A stretch of 64,000 nt of DNA from Palsa-465 sp963744755 (GTDB lineage Bacteria; Actinomycetota; Thermoleophilia; Solirubrobacterales; Solirubrobacteraceae), in assembly GCA_963744755.1 (NCBI GenBank), contig CAVUUS010000001.1:124001-188000 (forward strand), read 5' to 3'. A model generated the notes under the pieces. The model was not told the DNA's origin. It ran no database searches and saw nothing but the letters and a program-made list of their open reading frames with translations. Of this stretch, positions 16,306 to 25,055 are shown in pieces (position 1 is the stretch's first letter; each line of letters starts with the position of its first letter). A program made the translations under genes and the position numbers.

Positions 16306-16772
16306 GTGCAGTCGCCGACCGATCCGGCCTGCCCGGGGCGGCCCGGCCGGCGCTGGCTCCGCGGGTCGGACTCGCGCTGGTGGCGGCGGGCCAAGCCGGG
16401 GTCGGATTCTGGGGCCTGATCGCCCCCCGCGGGTTCTTCCGGGACTTTCCCGGCGCGGGACACCACTGGGTCTCGGCGCTCGGCGCCTACAACGAGCACC
16501 TCGTGCGCGACTACGCTGCGGCCGAGCTGGGCCTGGCCACGCTGCTGGTCCTGGCCGCGATCTGGTTCGAGCGGCGGCTCGTGCTGGGGGCCGGCGCCGC
16601 CTTCCTCGTCGCGACAGTCCCCCACTTCGTCTACCACCTCACCACCACCGGAAGCTTCTCGACAACCGACAACCTGGCCAGCCTCGGCGCCTTCGTGGTC
16701 GAGCTTCTGGTGGTCGTCCTGGCCATGCTGAGCGTCGCGCAGGCTCCGGCCGTACCCGAGAGGACATCCTGA
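16302..16772 (+). CDS. Small four-helix membrane protein
   Basis: This 156-residue protein has about four hydrophobic segments (around residues 20-40, 70-90, 92-112 and 128-148) and no recognisable catalytic motif. It starts in ATGA overlap with the flavoprotein and is followed one base later by the AhpD-like gene, so it belongs to that operon. It resembles DoxX-like or DUF-type integral membrane proteins in size. I cannot assign a function. Confidence 0.8.
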   Translation: MSAVADRSGLPGAARPALAPRVGLALVAAGQAGVGFWGLIAPRGFFRDFPGAGHHWVSALGAYNEHLVRDYAAAELGLATLLVLAAIWFERRLVLGAGAAFLVATVPHFVYHLTTTGSFSTTDNLASLGAFVVELLVVVLAMLSVAQAPAVPERTS

Positions 16773-16773
16773 C

Positions 16774-17385
16774 ATGGCACGTTTGGCACCGGCCCGGCCC
16801 CGCGGCCTGGACCCACTCCGGCGTTTGACCTTCTGGGCGGCGCGACGGATGTATGGGAGCACGCTGGAACCGACGGCGATCATCGCCCATCACCGTCCGA
16901 TCCTGGTCGGGTACGGGATGTTCACGCTCGCCAACGAGCGCTTTGCCAACACCGTCGAGCGCCGATTGAAGCACCTGGCGATGCTGCGGACCGCGCAGCT
17001 AATCGGTTGCGAATGGTGCCTGGACTTCGGCTCGAAGCTGGCCCAGGACAGCGGCATCCCCGCCGAGGACCTGAGTGAGCTCTCACGGTGGCGCGAATCC
17101 GAGCGCTTCGACGAGCTCGACCGGCTCGTGCTCGATTACGCAGAGGCGATGACCCGGACACCCGTCGAGGTTTCCGAGGAGTGCTTCGGGCGGCTCCGAG
17201 AGCACTTCGACGAACGGCAGATCGTCGAGTTGACCATGGCCATCGGCGCCGAGAACCTGTACTCCCGGACGAACTGGGCGCTTGGCATCCAGGGCGAGGA
17301 CTTCTCCGAGGGGATGTACTGCGTGAAGCCCGATCGGTCCGGGCCCGCCCCGCTTGTTGCCGCCGCCGATCATGGTGCACGATGA
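16774..17385 (+). CDS. AhpD-like/carboxymuconolactone decarboxylase family protein
   Basis: This 203-residue all-helical protein has the redox-active CxxC pair CEWC at 79-82, preceded by RLKHLAMLRTAQLIG, as in alkylhydroperoxidase AhpD-type proteins. The downstream helix EIVELTMAIGAENLYSRTN-like region fits the CMD fold. It probably acts in peroxide or thiol redox chemistry. Its operon partners are a flavoprotein and a membrane protein, suggesting membrane-lipid or isoprenoid oxidation or protection. Confidence 0.82.
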   Translation: MARLAPARPRGLDPLRRLTFWAARRMYGSTLEPTAIIAHHRPILVGYGMFTLANERFANTVERRLKHLAMLRTAQLIGCEWCLDFGSKLAQDSGIPAEDLSELSRWRESERFDELDRLVLDYAEAMTRTPVEVSEECFGRLREHFDERQIVELTMAIGAENLYSRTNWALGIQGEDFSEGMYCVKPDRSGPAPLVAAADHGAR

Positions 17386-17408
17386 CGGGACTCCGGTATT
17401 CACGATCC

Positions 17409-18185
17409 TCACCCCGGCCGGGGCCGTGATGCTCCACCCAGGCGCAGCGGTTTCACGTACACCGATATGTGCCGCGTGCTGTCGGAGGTGAATGGCGAGC
17501 CCTGCCAGTCGGACCAGCGATGCTCGAGCTCCAAGCCGGCCATCCTGGCCATGAGGTCGAGCTCTCCAGGCGTCGCGTAGGTGTCGTTGGCGACGTGAAG
17601 CTTGGTCTCCCCATCGAGAACGTTCAGAAAGACGCGCCTGAGCTTGTGCGCGACCGCGTCGTATTCGGCGAGCTGTAGTTCGACGCGCTCGGCGCTCATA
17701 GTCCGGATCTCGATCGCGCGCCCGTGACGAAAATCGCGCGGATCGACCACGAAAGCTTCGATCACGAACCGTCCCCCTGGGCTCAGTTTCTCGCTCACCT
17801 TGTGGAAGCAGGCGATCTGAGCCTCGATGCCCTCGACGGCGAAGATCGCGTTGAACACGACAAAGGCCAGGGCGAATGGTCCTCCGGGCGGGACGACCGA
17901 CGAGAAGTCTCCGACCGTCACCTGGACCTCATCGCCACGGGGCCGGGCGCGAAGCTTCGAGATCATCGCCTCGGAGGCCTCCGTCCCGTGTACGGCGAGA
18001 CCGCGATGGACCAGCGGGAGCGAGTGTCGTCCCGTACCGACGCCCAGCTCGTGGACCGGTCCGTCACCGGCGAGTTCGCTCAGACGCTCGACGGCAGCAG
18101 CCGTCTCGGAATCGTCTGGGTACAGCCGATCGTAATGATCGGCGACCAGTTCGCTGTAACGCTCGGGATTATGTGGCTCGGCCAA
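17409..18185 (-). CDS. SAM-dependent class I methyltransferase
   Basis: This is a Rossmann-fold methyltransferase with motif I VHELGVGTGRHSLPL, an acidic residue after beta-2 (GTEAS) and the post-motif GDFSSVVPPGG. It is 258 residues from TTG 18185, the start that begins just before the conserved NPERYSELVADHYDRLY segment and overlaps the glycosyltransferase stop by 17 bases. Longer starts lie inside that gene. As the last gene of the arcA-CDGSH-iron enzyme-glycosyltransferase run, it may methylate a small product of that pathway. Confidence 0.8.
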   Translation of the reverse strand: MAEPHNPERYSELVADHYDRLYPDDSETAAAVERLSELAGDGPVHELGVGTGRHSLPLVHRGLAVHGTEASEAMISKLRARPRGDEVQVTVGDFSSVVPPGGPFALAFVVFNAIFAVEGIEAQIACFHKVSEKLSPGGRFVIEAFVVDPRDFRHGRAIEIRTMSAERVELQLAEYDAVAHKLRRVFLNVLDGETKLHVANDTYATPGELDLMARMAGLELEHRWSDWQGSPFTSDSTRHISVYVKPLRLGGASRPRPG

Positions 18186-19182
18186 CGAGACTCGGCTTTC
18201 GATCGGACGCGAGGGCCGCGCGTCGCAGCTGCCGCGGAGAGTGAGCGGCCACCCTGATGATGCTGTGCCCGTAGCGAACGCCGCCGAAGCGCGCCCGCTG
18301 GAGCAAGGCAAGCCATGCGCAGATACCCCGCTCGATCACCCAGACGGGAGCAAGGATGGAAGACGTCCAGGGGAAGACTTCGGTCCCTCCCGATCTTCGG
18401 CGTCCCCGCTCGGCCAGCAGCATGCAGGCTGCCCCGGCCAGCGCCACCGGCCTGGGGCGGCGGCGGCGCGCGGCCGTCACGATCGCCGGCACGACGCCCA
18501 GCCAGACTCCCATCCGCGCCGGGAGGGCGAAGTCGTCGTAGGCCTGGCGAGTGCGCTGGCCCCAGAAATGAGCGGAACTGGGCGGCAGTCGCCTGACGAA
18601 CAGATCCAGCGGCGAGGAAACCCGTCCTCCGTGGGCCTCTACGGTCCGAATCAGCTCCAGGTTCTCGAACATCACGTCTCCGCTATAGCCCCCGATCGCC
18701 AGCACAGTCGATCGCCGGACGCCGAGCGTGCCCGGAAAGTCCGCTCCGGTGGCTCGGTTCAGCAGCGTGCGAGCCGTGTCCCAGACCGCGTGCCAAGGCA
18801 TCGGCGAAAAGAAGTTCTGAGGACGCACGACGTCGCTGTCCTCGAGCGCGGCCACCATGCGCCCCAGACCGTGCCGGTCATAGCGAACGTCGTCGTCGGC
18901 CAACACCACCCGCTCGTGCTGAGCCAGATCGATTCCTGTCAGCACCCCGGACACCTTTCCCATCAGGCAACGGTGCGCCGGGTCCGGCGCGACATGACGG
19001 ACGCGGCTGCTCCATAGGCCCGCGTTGTCAGCAAAGATCTCCGGCGCAGAACCGTCGACGACGATCACGTCGTCGCACCAGCTCACGAGCTGATCGAGGT
19101 ATTGCGCCAACGCCCGCCTAGCATCCGCCGCGTCAGCGGCCCAGCGCACCGGAAGTACGTAGGAGAAATCAGTTGCGCACAC
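18169..19182 (-). CDS. Glycosyltransferase family 2-like protein
   Basis: This 337-residue GT-A fold enzyme has the nucleotide-sugar motif LADDDVRYD near residue 98 and the following GGYSGDVMFENLEL acceptor region. A hydrophobic stretch near residues 225-262 suggests membrane association. It starts inside the end of the iron enzyme gene and its end overlaps the methyltransferase start, so all are co-transcribed. The sugar donor and acceptor are unknown. Confidence 0.82.
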   Translation of the reverse strand: MCATDFSYVLPVRWAADAADARRALAQYLDQLVSWCDDVIVVDGSAPEIFADNAGLWSSRVRHVAPDPAHRCLMGKVSGVLTGIDLAQHERVVLADDDVRYDRHGLGRMVAALEDSDVVRPQNFFSPMPWHAVWDTARTLLNRATGADFPGTLGVRRSTVLAIGGYSGDVMFENLELIRTVEAHGGRVSSPLDLFVRRLPPSSAHFWGQRTRQAYDDFALPARMGVWLGVVPAIVTAARRRRPRPVALAGAACMLLAERGRRRSGGTEVFPWTSSILAPVWVIERGICAWLALLQRARFGGVRYGHSIIRVAAHSPRQLRRAALASDRKPSLVGRAT

Positions 19183-20218
19183 GCGCAGCGGCGAGGTCCA
19201 GTGGACGTAGGAGCGATGTCCGGTTTTCGCTCCAACACCGCAGCAGGTGCTCCGCCCAGCGTGCTTCGAGGGCCAGCAGCGCCTTGGCTCCGAACAGGAT
19301 GTCCTTGCCCAGCGCCGGCTCCGCGAGGGCTAACCCGTGAGCGAGATCCCAGGCGGCAATGCTCTCATGGACCGCGTCGGCCTCGACGTGCTCGTCATAG
19401 AAGTCCGTCACCTCACGATCGAAGCCGAGTCTCCGCAGGCCGTTGCCGTAGCGCCGGTTGGGAATCGAGGACGTCATCTCGAACACGGCCAGGTGGCCGA
19501 CGATCGCCCCCCGGAGCCGTCGGTGCAGCCCGAACCAGGACATCAGGTTCACCGTCGCGAGCGTGATCCCGGGCAGCCAGTCCAGGTAAGCCCCGTACTT
19601 CGGGTTCAGACCCAGCGCTCGCATCGTGTTCTCGAACAGGACGGCATGGATCCGCTCCGCCCTCCCGCCTCCGTATTCGTCGGCCTGGATCTCCACCAGA
19701 GCCGCCTTCGGAGCGCCGGTCAACCGGGCAATCGCCCATGAGTGCGGATCAGCCTCCTTCAGCTGATAGGCCGAGCGGTGGACCACGTGCTCCAATGCCT
19801 CGCTCAAGCTCGCCTGCGTCTCGACGTAACGGGACAAAGGCGGTCCGTCATCCTCTTGCACAAGCCGCTGCAACTCGTCGCCGACACTGCCCGTCTCCCC
19901 GCGGTCGTCAGGGACGAGATCCAGCAGCGCACGTTCGAACTCTCGCTCCAGCGCGGCCCGGAACATCAGGACTACGGGGCTCCACTCCATCCGATCGTCG
20001 ACACCGGCCAGGCTCGCATAATGCAGCTCATAACAGAGATAGAGCGCCAGTTGAAGATCATCGTCCTCGAGCACGTTCTCGGCCGGCGGTAGCTCAGCGG
20101 AGGCCGAGCAATCCGCCGACGGTCCGTCGAGCAACGCAAACAGCGCCTGCGTCCAGGGTCCCCGCACCGTGGGAAGGACGATCTGCCTCCCGGAGCTGAT
20201 CGGGCTCATGATGCTCAT
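19169..20218 (-). CDS. Haem-oxygenase-like iron-containing redox enzyme
   Basis: This 349-residue protein matches the iron-containing redox enzyme family (haem-oxygenase-like dimetal oxidases). Likely metal ligands are in YELHYAS, LVEIQADEYGGG with a His about 9 residues later, and EHVEADAVHE. Known relatives oxidise amines, fatty acids or arginine-derived substrates at a diiron centre, but this subgroup has no known reaction. It overlaps the CDGSH gene by four bases and the glycosyltransferase gene by 14, so its electron donor could be the CDGSH protein. Length and motifs appear complete. Confidence 0.85.
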   Translation of the reverse strand: MSIMSPISSGRQIVLPTVRGPWTQALFALLDGPSADCSASAELPPAENVLEDDDLQLALYLCYELHYASLAGVDDRMEWSPVVLMFRAALEREFERALLDLVPDDRGETGSVGDELQRLVQEDDGPPLSRYVETQASLSEALEHVVHRSAYQLKEADPHSWAIARLTGAPKAALVEIQADEYGGGRAERIHAVLFENTMRALGLNPKYGAYLDWLPGITLATVNLMSWFGLHRRLRGAIVGHLAVFEMTSSIPNRRYGNGLRRLGFDREVTDFYDEHVEADAVHESIAAWDLAHGLALAEPALGKDILFGAKALLALEARWAEHLLRCWSENRTSLLRPLDLAAARVRN

Positions 20219-20835
20219 GACAAGCCGGCTCCGGGCTCGAGCAACCCGAGGACCGCCTCGAGTTGGGCGATCAACTCAGATACGCGCTGGTTCTCGCCAC
20301 CGGCGGCGGAGGCCAAGACCTCCCGCGCCCCGCGAATCAGATGACGGGCCGGAGCCTGAACGTCCAGCAGGTCATCACCACGGGACACGCTCCGCCGCTC
20401 CCCGAGCAGGAGCCACGCGGAGGCGATCAACGGTTCAGCCGAGCGCATCGCCACACCCACGCTGCCGAGGTGAGGATCTGTCCCGAGCCAGGCTCCAAGG
20501 CGTTCCTTGATCCGACCCAACTCGCGCCGGGCTGCGGAGGATCCGGCCCGGGCGATGACCGCTGCTCGGTCGCTCGAGCTTCGGACCGGTGTCTCGCGGG
20601 GCCGCGAATCGAGCTCAGAACCGTACGTCTCCGGTGGAGAAGGTGCCGCAAACCTGACGAGTCGGTGGGTCCCGTCACAGAATGGCCGCATCCGAGACTT
20701 GCCGCAGCGGCAGAGCGCCACCGTCCGTCTGCTCAGCTTGATCTCCTCGCCGTTCTGATCGCGGATGATCGCCGGACCACGCACCAGGTAAGGCCCGTCC
20801 TGGTAGGGCACGATCACCACCTCCTCAACACTCAT
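20215..20835 (-). CDS. CDGSH iron-sulfur domain protein with a C-terminal helical extension
   Basis: The N-terminal CDGSH domain binds a 2Fe-2S cluster with three Cys and one His: C42, C44, C53 and H57 in CRCGKSRMRPFCDGTH. The remaining 140 residues form a helical, Arg/Ala/Leu-rich domain not found in short CDGSH proteins. The redox-labile cluster suits electron delivery or iron transfer to the overlapping haem-oxygenase-like enzyme. The start ATG at 20835 is preceded by GAGGAGG at about 6 bases, a good ribosome binding site. Confidence 0.9.
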   Translation of the reverse strand: MSVEEVVIVPYQDGPYLVRGPAIIRDQNGEEIKLSRRTVALCRCGKSRMRPFCDGTHRLVRFAAPSPPETYGSELDSRPRETPVRSSSDRAAVIARAGSSAARRELGRIKERLGAWLGTDPHLGSVGVAMRSAEPLIASAWLLLGERRSVSRGDDLLDVQAPARHLIRGAREVLASAAGGENQRVSELIAQLEAVLGLLEPGAGLS

Positions 20836-20904
20836 ATTCCCGGGCTACCCGAAACCGCTCGGCGAGCAATCGGAGTGGGATGGTTGAGCCACGGGGTGGC
20901 GCGC

Positions 20905-22191
20905 CTAGGCGGCGGTGGACGGGCCCCCCGGGCACAGCTGGTCGCGTTCGATTGGGCAGGTCATGCACCGCGGACCGCCGCGCCCGCGCGCCAGCTCGGA
21001 CCCCGGGATCGTGACTACCTCAAACTCGTGGTCTCGGAGCCGGGCATTGGTCGCGGTGTTGCGCTCATAGGCGACGACGACCCCCGGAGCCAGCGCGAGT
21101 AGGTTGGTTCCGTCGTCCCACTGCTCGCGCCGGGCCGTGCCGGGATCGGCGTTGCTGTGGATCACCCTGACGCGCGGGAGCTCGAGCGCCCGCGCGATCG
21201 CCCTGAACAGGTCCTCCTCGCGTGTTGCCCGGATGCCGTTGCCGTCAGGTTCCAGCAGATAGATATCGAGACGATCGAGCAGCTGGGGAAAGACGGTGAA
21301 TGCGTCGACGTCAACCATTGTCAGGATGGTGTCGAGGTGCATCGTCGATCGCGTCGCCGGCAGCACGACCACGATGACCTGATTGACGGCTCCCGCAGCG
21401 AACAACGTCTGGGCGTAAGCCTCAACGGCGGCCGGACTGCTCCGCTCCCCGACGCCGACCAGCAGGCAGGAACTTCCGAGCACGAGAATGTCGCCCCCTT
21501 CGAGAGGGGCGGAACGCTCGGTGGCTTTGCGCCAGATCTCGGGTCTGGCGTCGGCGAACAACGGGTGGTACCGGTAGATCAGTTCGAAGTGAAGCGCCTC
21601 ACGCTGCCGCGCCTGCCTGGCCATCGTGTGCAATGAGACGCCGTTGAAAGCCCATGCCGAAGCGTCCCTCGTGAATAGGTGGTTCGGCAGCGGCGGCAGC
21701 ACGAATCCGTCCCGCGGGCTGGTCCGCGCTACCAGCGAGTCGCTGCGGAATGGCAGCTCGTCGAAGGTGATCCCGCCGACCAGGTGTGCCGCCAGCTCGC
21801 CGGGCGGGAGCGACCTGAGCCATTTCTCTAGCTCGTTTCCGAGCCTCGGGCCCACGGGGACTCGGGCCAGCGTCTCGGTCAACAGCCGGTCCGTGGCCGC
21901 CGCCACTTCCAGCGTCTGGGCGAGCAGGTCCAGCAGGTAGAGGACCTCGACTGAGCGGGCCCGGAGCAGGTCGGTGAACGCATCGTGCTCCTCGCACGCT
22001 CGCTCGACCCACACCATGTCGTCGAACAACAGCTCCGCTTTGTTGCCCGGGGTCAGGCGCCGCAGCTCGGTGCCGGGGCGATGGACGATGACCCTGCGGA
22101 GCCGCCCGACCTCGGAGTAGACGCATAGCCGCGCCTCCGCGGGTCGCCCGGAAGCGACGGTTGCCGACAGGGGCTCAACGCTCGTCGCCAC
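20905..22191 (-). CDS. arcA: Arginine deiminase
   Basis: Arginine deiminase hydrolyses arginine to citrulline and ammonia. The 428-residue protein shows family motifs: VIVHRPGTELRRLTP, LFTRDASAW, LEGGDILVL, MHLDTILTMVD and the catalytic Cys in GGPRCMTCPIERD near the end. GTG 22191 is chosen because GGGAG precedes it by six bases. A longer open frame to 22779 runs antisense to the DUF1707 gene. No arcB, arcC or arginine transporter lies nearby. Instead it leads the CDGSH/iron-enzyme run, so citrulline or another guanidino product may feed a biosynthetic route. Confidence 0.92.
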   Translation of the reverse strand: MATSVEPLSATVASGRPAEARLCVYSEVGRLRRVIVHRPGTELRRLTPGNKAELLFDDMVWVERACEEHDAFTDLLRARSVEVLYLLDLLAQTLEVAAATDRLLTETLARVPVGPRLGNELEKWLRSLPPGELAAHLVGGITFDELPFRSDSLVARTSPRDGFVLPPLPNHLFTRDASAWAFNGVSLHTMARQARQREALHFELIYRYHPLFADARPEIWRKATERSAPLEGGDILVLGSSCLLVGVGERSSPAAVEAYAQTLFAAGAVNQVIVVVLPATRSTMHLDTILTMVDVDAFTVFPQLLDRLDIYLLEPDGNGIRATREEDLFRAIARALELPRVRVIHSNADPGTARREQWDDGTNLLALAPGVVVAYERNTATNARLRDHEFEVVTIPGSELARGRGGPRCMTCPIERDQLCPGGPSTAA

Positions 22192-22383
22192 GCTTCGCTC
22201 CCTACCCCCCCGGTTTCCATCGCTAAACAGCGCGCCGGCGCCGTATTTGCAGGGTGATCCCGCTTGTATCGCGTGACGCCGGATGCGTCCTGGGCGGGCC
22301 CGCTTGTTGCCGACGCCGGGCCGCGCTAGCGTTTGCGACGACGGCTCGGAACACCAGGCCGGCGGAGACCCAGGAGCGTCGAG

Positions 22384-22794
22384 ATGGCACCGCGCAGCGA
22401 CATGAAGGCCTCGGACAGCGACCGCGACCAGGTGGCCGAGCGTCTGCGCAGCGCCACCGCGGATGGCCGCCTGTTCGCGCATGAGCTCGAGGAACGACTT
22501 GCCGCGGCGCTGCGGGCCCGCACCTACGGCGAGCTCGACGCCGTCGTGGCCGACCTGCCCGGCAGCCGCGTGGCCCGACGGCCGCGCTCGGACCTCAGCC
22601 GGTTGGCGCGGCCCGCGCTCGCACTCGCGATCGCCATCCCGCTGGCGCTGATCGTGATCGCCGCCGTGGTCTTCGTCGTGACCGGCGTGTTCGCCGTGTG
22701 GATGGCCTGGATGGCCGTGGGCTGGTGGTTCTTCGGCCGCCACCACCGCGGCCACCGGCACCGCGGCCACGGCCATCACCGCGCTACCTCTTGA
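22384..22794 (+). CDS. DUF1707 domain membrane protein
   Basis: The first 60 residues form a DUF1707 domain (MKASDSDRDQVAERLRSATADG region, then ELEERLAAALRARTYGELDAVVADLP), common in actinobacterial membrane proteins. Two adjacent hydrophobic segments follow (about 75-115) and a His/Arg/Gly-rich tail that could bind metal. AGGAG lies 8 bases before ATG 22384. The function of this family is unknown. It ends overlapping the convergent cupredoxin gene by 11 bases. Confidence 0.85.
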   Translation: MAPRSDMKASDSDRDQVAERLRSATADGRLFAHELEERLAAALRARTYGELDAVVADLPGSRVARRPRSDLSRLARPALALAIAIPLALIVIAAVVFVVTGVFAVWMAWMAVGWWFFGRHHRGHRHRGHGHHRATS

Positions 22795-23188
22795 CGATCA
22801 CCGTCATGTGCATCGTCACCGGGTGGATCGTGCACTTGAAGTGATAGGTGCCGGTCTTGGCGAAGGTGGGCTTGAACTTGATCCCGCTGGTGCCCGTGGC
22901 TGAGCTGAACTTGCTGTGGATCACGCCCTTGGGGCCGCTGGTCAGGATCACGTTGTGGGAGTCGAGATTGTTCTTGTCCCAGACGTAGTTGATCTGGGTC
23001 CCTCGCTTGATGGTGAGCTTCTTGGGCGCGTACACGTCGTCCTGCACCTTGACCAGCTTGACCACCTTCTTCGCCTTGGCCAGGCTGGCGGTGGGGAGAA
23101 CGGCGGCACCGGCGCCGGCGCCCAACGCCAGGGTTCCCAGGGCGATCATGCTCTTGCGACAGTGGGGCATCCTCACGACTCCGATCAA
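22784..23188 (-). CDS. Secreted cupredoxin-like protein
   Basis: This 134-residue protein has a signal peptide (residues about 1-36, RKSMIALGTLALGAGAGAA) and a cupredoxin fold. Copper ligands are visible: His in DSHNVIL and Cys, His and Met in FKCTIHPVTMHM. It probably carries electrons or copper outside the membrane. The first ATG, 23188, overlaps the lepA stop by four bases. An internal ATG at residue 7 is possible. Confidence 0.85.
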   Translation of the reverse strand: MIGVVRMPHCRKSMIALGTLALGAGAGAAVLPTASLAKAKKVVKLVKVQDDVYAPKKLTIKRGTQINYVWDKNNLDSHNVILTSGPKGVIHSKFSSATGTSGIKFKPTFAKTGTYHFKCTIHPVTMHMTVIVKR

Positions 23189-24996
23189 CTTGCCTTCTCG
23201 CCGAGCTCCAGGACCGCCAGGAACGCCTCCTGGGGCACCTCGATCCGGCCCACCTGTTTCATTCGCTGCTTGCCTTTCTTCTGCTGCTCGAGCAGCTTGC
23301 GCTTACGCGAGATGTCGCCCCCGTAGCATTTCGCGATCACGTCCTTACGGTACGCCTTGATCGTTTCGCGAGCGACGATCCGCGAGCCGATCGCCGCCTG
23401 GATCGGCACGTCGTACTGCTGGCGGGGGATCTTCTTGCGCAGCTTTTCCGCCATCGTACGCCCGACCTGTTCCGCTTTGCTCCGGTGGATCAGCATCGAC
23501 AGGGCATCGACAGGGTCGCCCGCCAGCAGGATGTCGAGCTTGACCAGATCGGACTCGCGCAACCCGATCAGGTCGTAGTCCAGCGAGGCGTAGCCGCGCG
23601 TGCGCGACTTGAGCTGGTCGAAGAAGTCCAGCACGATCTCGGCCAGCGGCAGGTCGTACGTGATCTGGATCCGCTCGGATGACAAGTAGTGCATGCCGGC
23701 GTGCTCGCCCCGCCGGTCCTGGCAGAGCTCCATGATCTGGCCCACGAACTCCTTTGGCGTGAGGATCGAAGCGCGGATGTAGGGCTCGCGCACCTCCGCC
23801 ACCTTCGTCGGCTCCGGCATGTCGTTGGGGCTGTGGACCGGGACGATCGTGCCGTCGGTGAGCGTCACCTCGTACTCGACGCTGGGCATCGTGGCCAGCA
23901 GCTCGAGGTCGTACTCGCGCTCGAGCCGCTCGCGGACGATGTCCATGTGCAGGAGCCCGAGGAACCCGCAGCGGAAGCCGAACCCGAGCGCGTCGCTGGT
24001 CTCGGGCTCCCAGCTCAGGGCGGCGTCGTTGAGGGTCAGCTTCTCGAGGGCGTCGCGGAGCTCCGGATAGGCGTCGGAGTCGATCGGGAAAAGGCCGCAG
24101 AACACCATCGGCTTGACCTCCCGGTAGCCGGGCAGCGGCTCGGTCGCCGTCGACTTCAGCGTGGTCAGCGTGTCGCCGACACGGAGCTTGGTCACGTCCT
24201 TGATCCCGGTGATCACGTACCCGACCTCGCCCGCGTGCAGCGCGTCGACCGACGTCATCTCCGGCGTGAAGAACCCGATGTCGTCGATCTCCGCCTCGGT
24301 GCGCGCCTGCATCGCCCGAATCGCCTCGCCCTTGGTGAACGTTCCGTCGACCACGCGGATGTAGGCGACCACGCCGCGGTACTGATCGAACTCGGAGTCG
24401 AAGATCAACGCCCGCGGGGGTCCATCGGGATCTCCGTGCGGCGGCGGCACCCGCGCGATCAGCTCGTCGAGCACGGCGCTCACCCCCTCCCCGGTCTTGG
24501 CGCTGATCCGCCGCACGTCCTCCGCGGGCTCGCCCAGCAGCTCGGCCACCTCCTCGGCCACCCGCTCGGGCTCGGCGCCGGGGAGATCGACCTTGTTCAG
24601 GCACGGGATCAGCTCGAGCCCGGCATCGATGGCCAGATACGTGTTGGCCACGGTCTGGGCCTCGACCCCCTGCGAGGCGTCGACCACCAGCAGTGCGCCC
24701 TCGCACGCGGCCAGCGACCGGGAGACCTCGTAGGTGAAGTCGACGTGGCCGGGGGTGTCGATCAGCTGCAGCTGGTAGGTCTCGCCGTCCCCGGCCTCGT
24801 AGAACACCCGGACCGCCTGCGCTTTGATGGTTATCCCGCGCTCGCGCTCGAGGTCCATCGAGTCGAGCAGCTGAGCGCGCATCGAACGTGGGTCGACGGT
24901 GTGGGTCAGCTCGAGGATGCGGTCGGCCAGCGTCGACTTGCCATGGTCGATGTGCGCGATGATCGAGAAGTTGCGGATGTGGGCCTGATCGGCGAT
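23185..24996 (-). CDS. lepA: Elongation factor 4 (LepA) without a canonical start codon
   Basis: LepA is a ribosome-bound translational GTPase. The frame contains every expected part: IRNFSIIAHIDHGKSTLADR (G1), DTPGHVDF (G3), NKVD (G4), domain II, the LepA-specific C-terminal domain and RIEVPQEAFL. However, between the in-frame TGA at 25054-25056 and G1 there is no ATG, GTG or TTG. The first ATG, 24882, would delete the P-loop. GGAGGT stands just upstream, and CTT, CTC or ATC codons (25005-24994) are the only candidates. I give ATC 24996 as a working start. The upstream 15-bp repeats may have displaced the original start. Confidence 0.85.
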   Translation of the reverse strand: MADQAHIRNFSIIAHIDHGKSTLADRILELTHTVDPRSMRAQLLDSMDLERERGITIKAQAVRVFYEAGDGETYQLQLIDTPGHVDFTYEVSRSLAACEGALLVVDASQGVEAQTVANTYLAIDAGLELIPCLNKVDLPGAEPERVAEEVAELLGEPAEDVRRISAKTGEGVSAVLDELIARVPPPHGDPDGPPRALIFDSEFDQYRGVVAYIRVVDGTFTKGEAIRAMQARTEAEIDDIGFFTPEMTSVDALHAGEVGYVITGIKDVTKLRVGDTLTTLKSTATEPLPGYREVKPMVFCGLFPIDSDAYPELRDALEKLTLNDAALSWEPETSDALGFGFRCGFLGLLHMDIVRERLEREYDLELLATMPSVEYEVTLTDGTIVPVHSPNDMPEPTKVAEVREPYIRASILTPKEFVGQIMELCQDRRGEHAGMHYLSSERIQITYDLPLAEIVLDFFDQLKSRTRGYASLDYDLIGLRESDLVKLDILLAGDPVDALSMLIHRSKAEQVGRTMAEKLRKKIPRQQYDVPIQAAIGSRIVARETIKAYRKDVIAKCYGGDISRKRKLLEQQKKGKQRMKQVGRIEVPQEAFLAVLELGEKAS

Positions 24997-25010
24997 GCCG
25001 AGAAGGTTAG

Positions 25011-25055
25011 GACCTCCGCGGGCACGGCCTCCGCGGGCCCGGCCTCCGCGCCCTC
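25011..25055. repeat. 15-bp tandem repeat, three copies, between murJ and lepA
   Basis: Units at 25011-25025, 25026-25040 and 25041-25055 share the CCTCCGCG core and abut the murJ stop codon. They occupy the place where the lepA start codon would be expected and repeat a GGAGG-like sequence on the minus strand. Confidence 0.8.

Noticed and set aside
20905..22191. Complete arginine deiminase pathway
   Set aside because: Only arcA is present. Neighbours are redox and tailoring enzymes, with no arcB, arcC or arcD visible.
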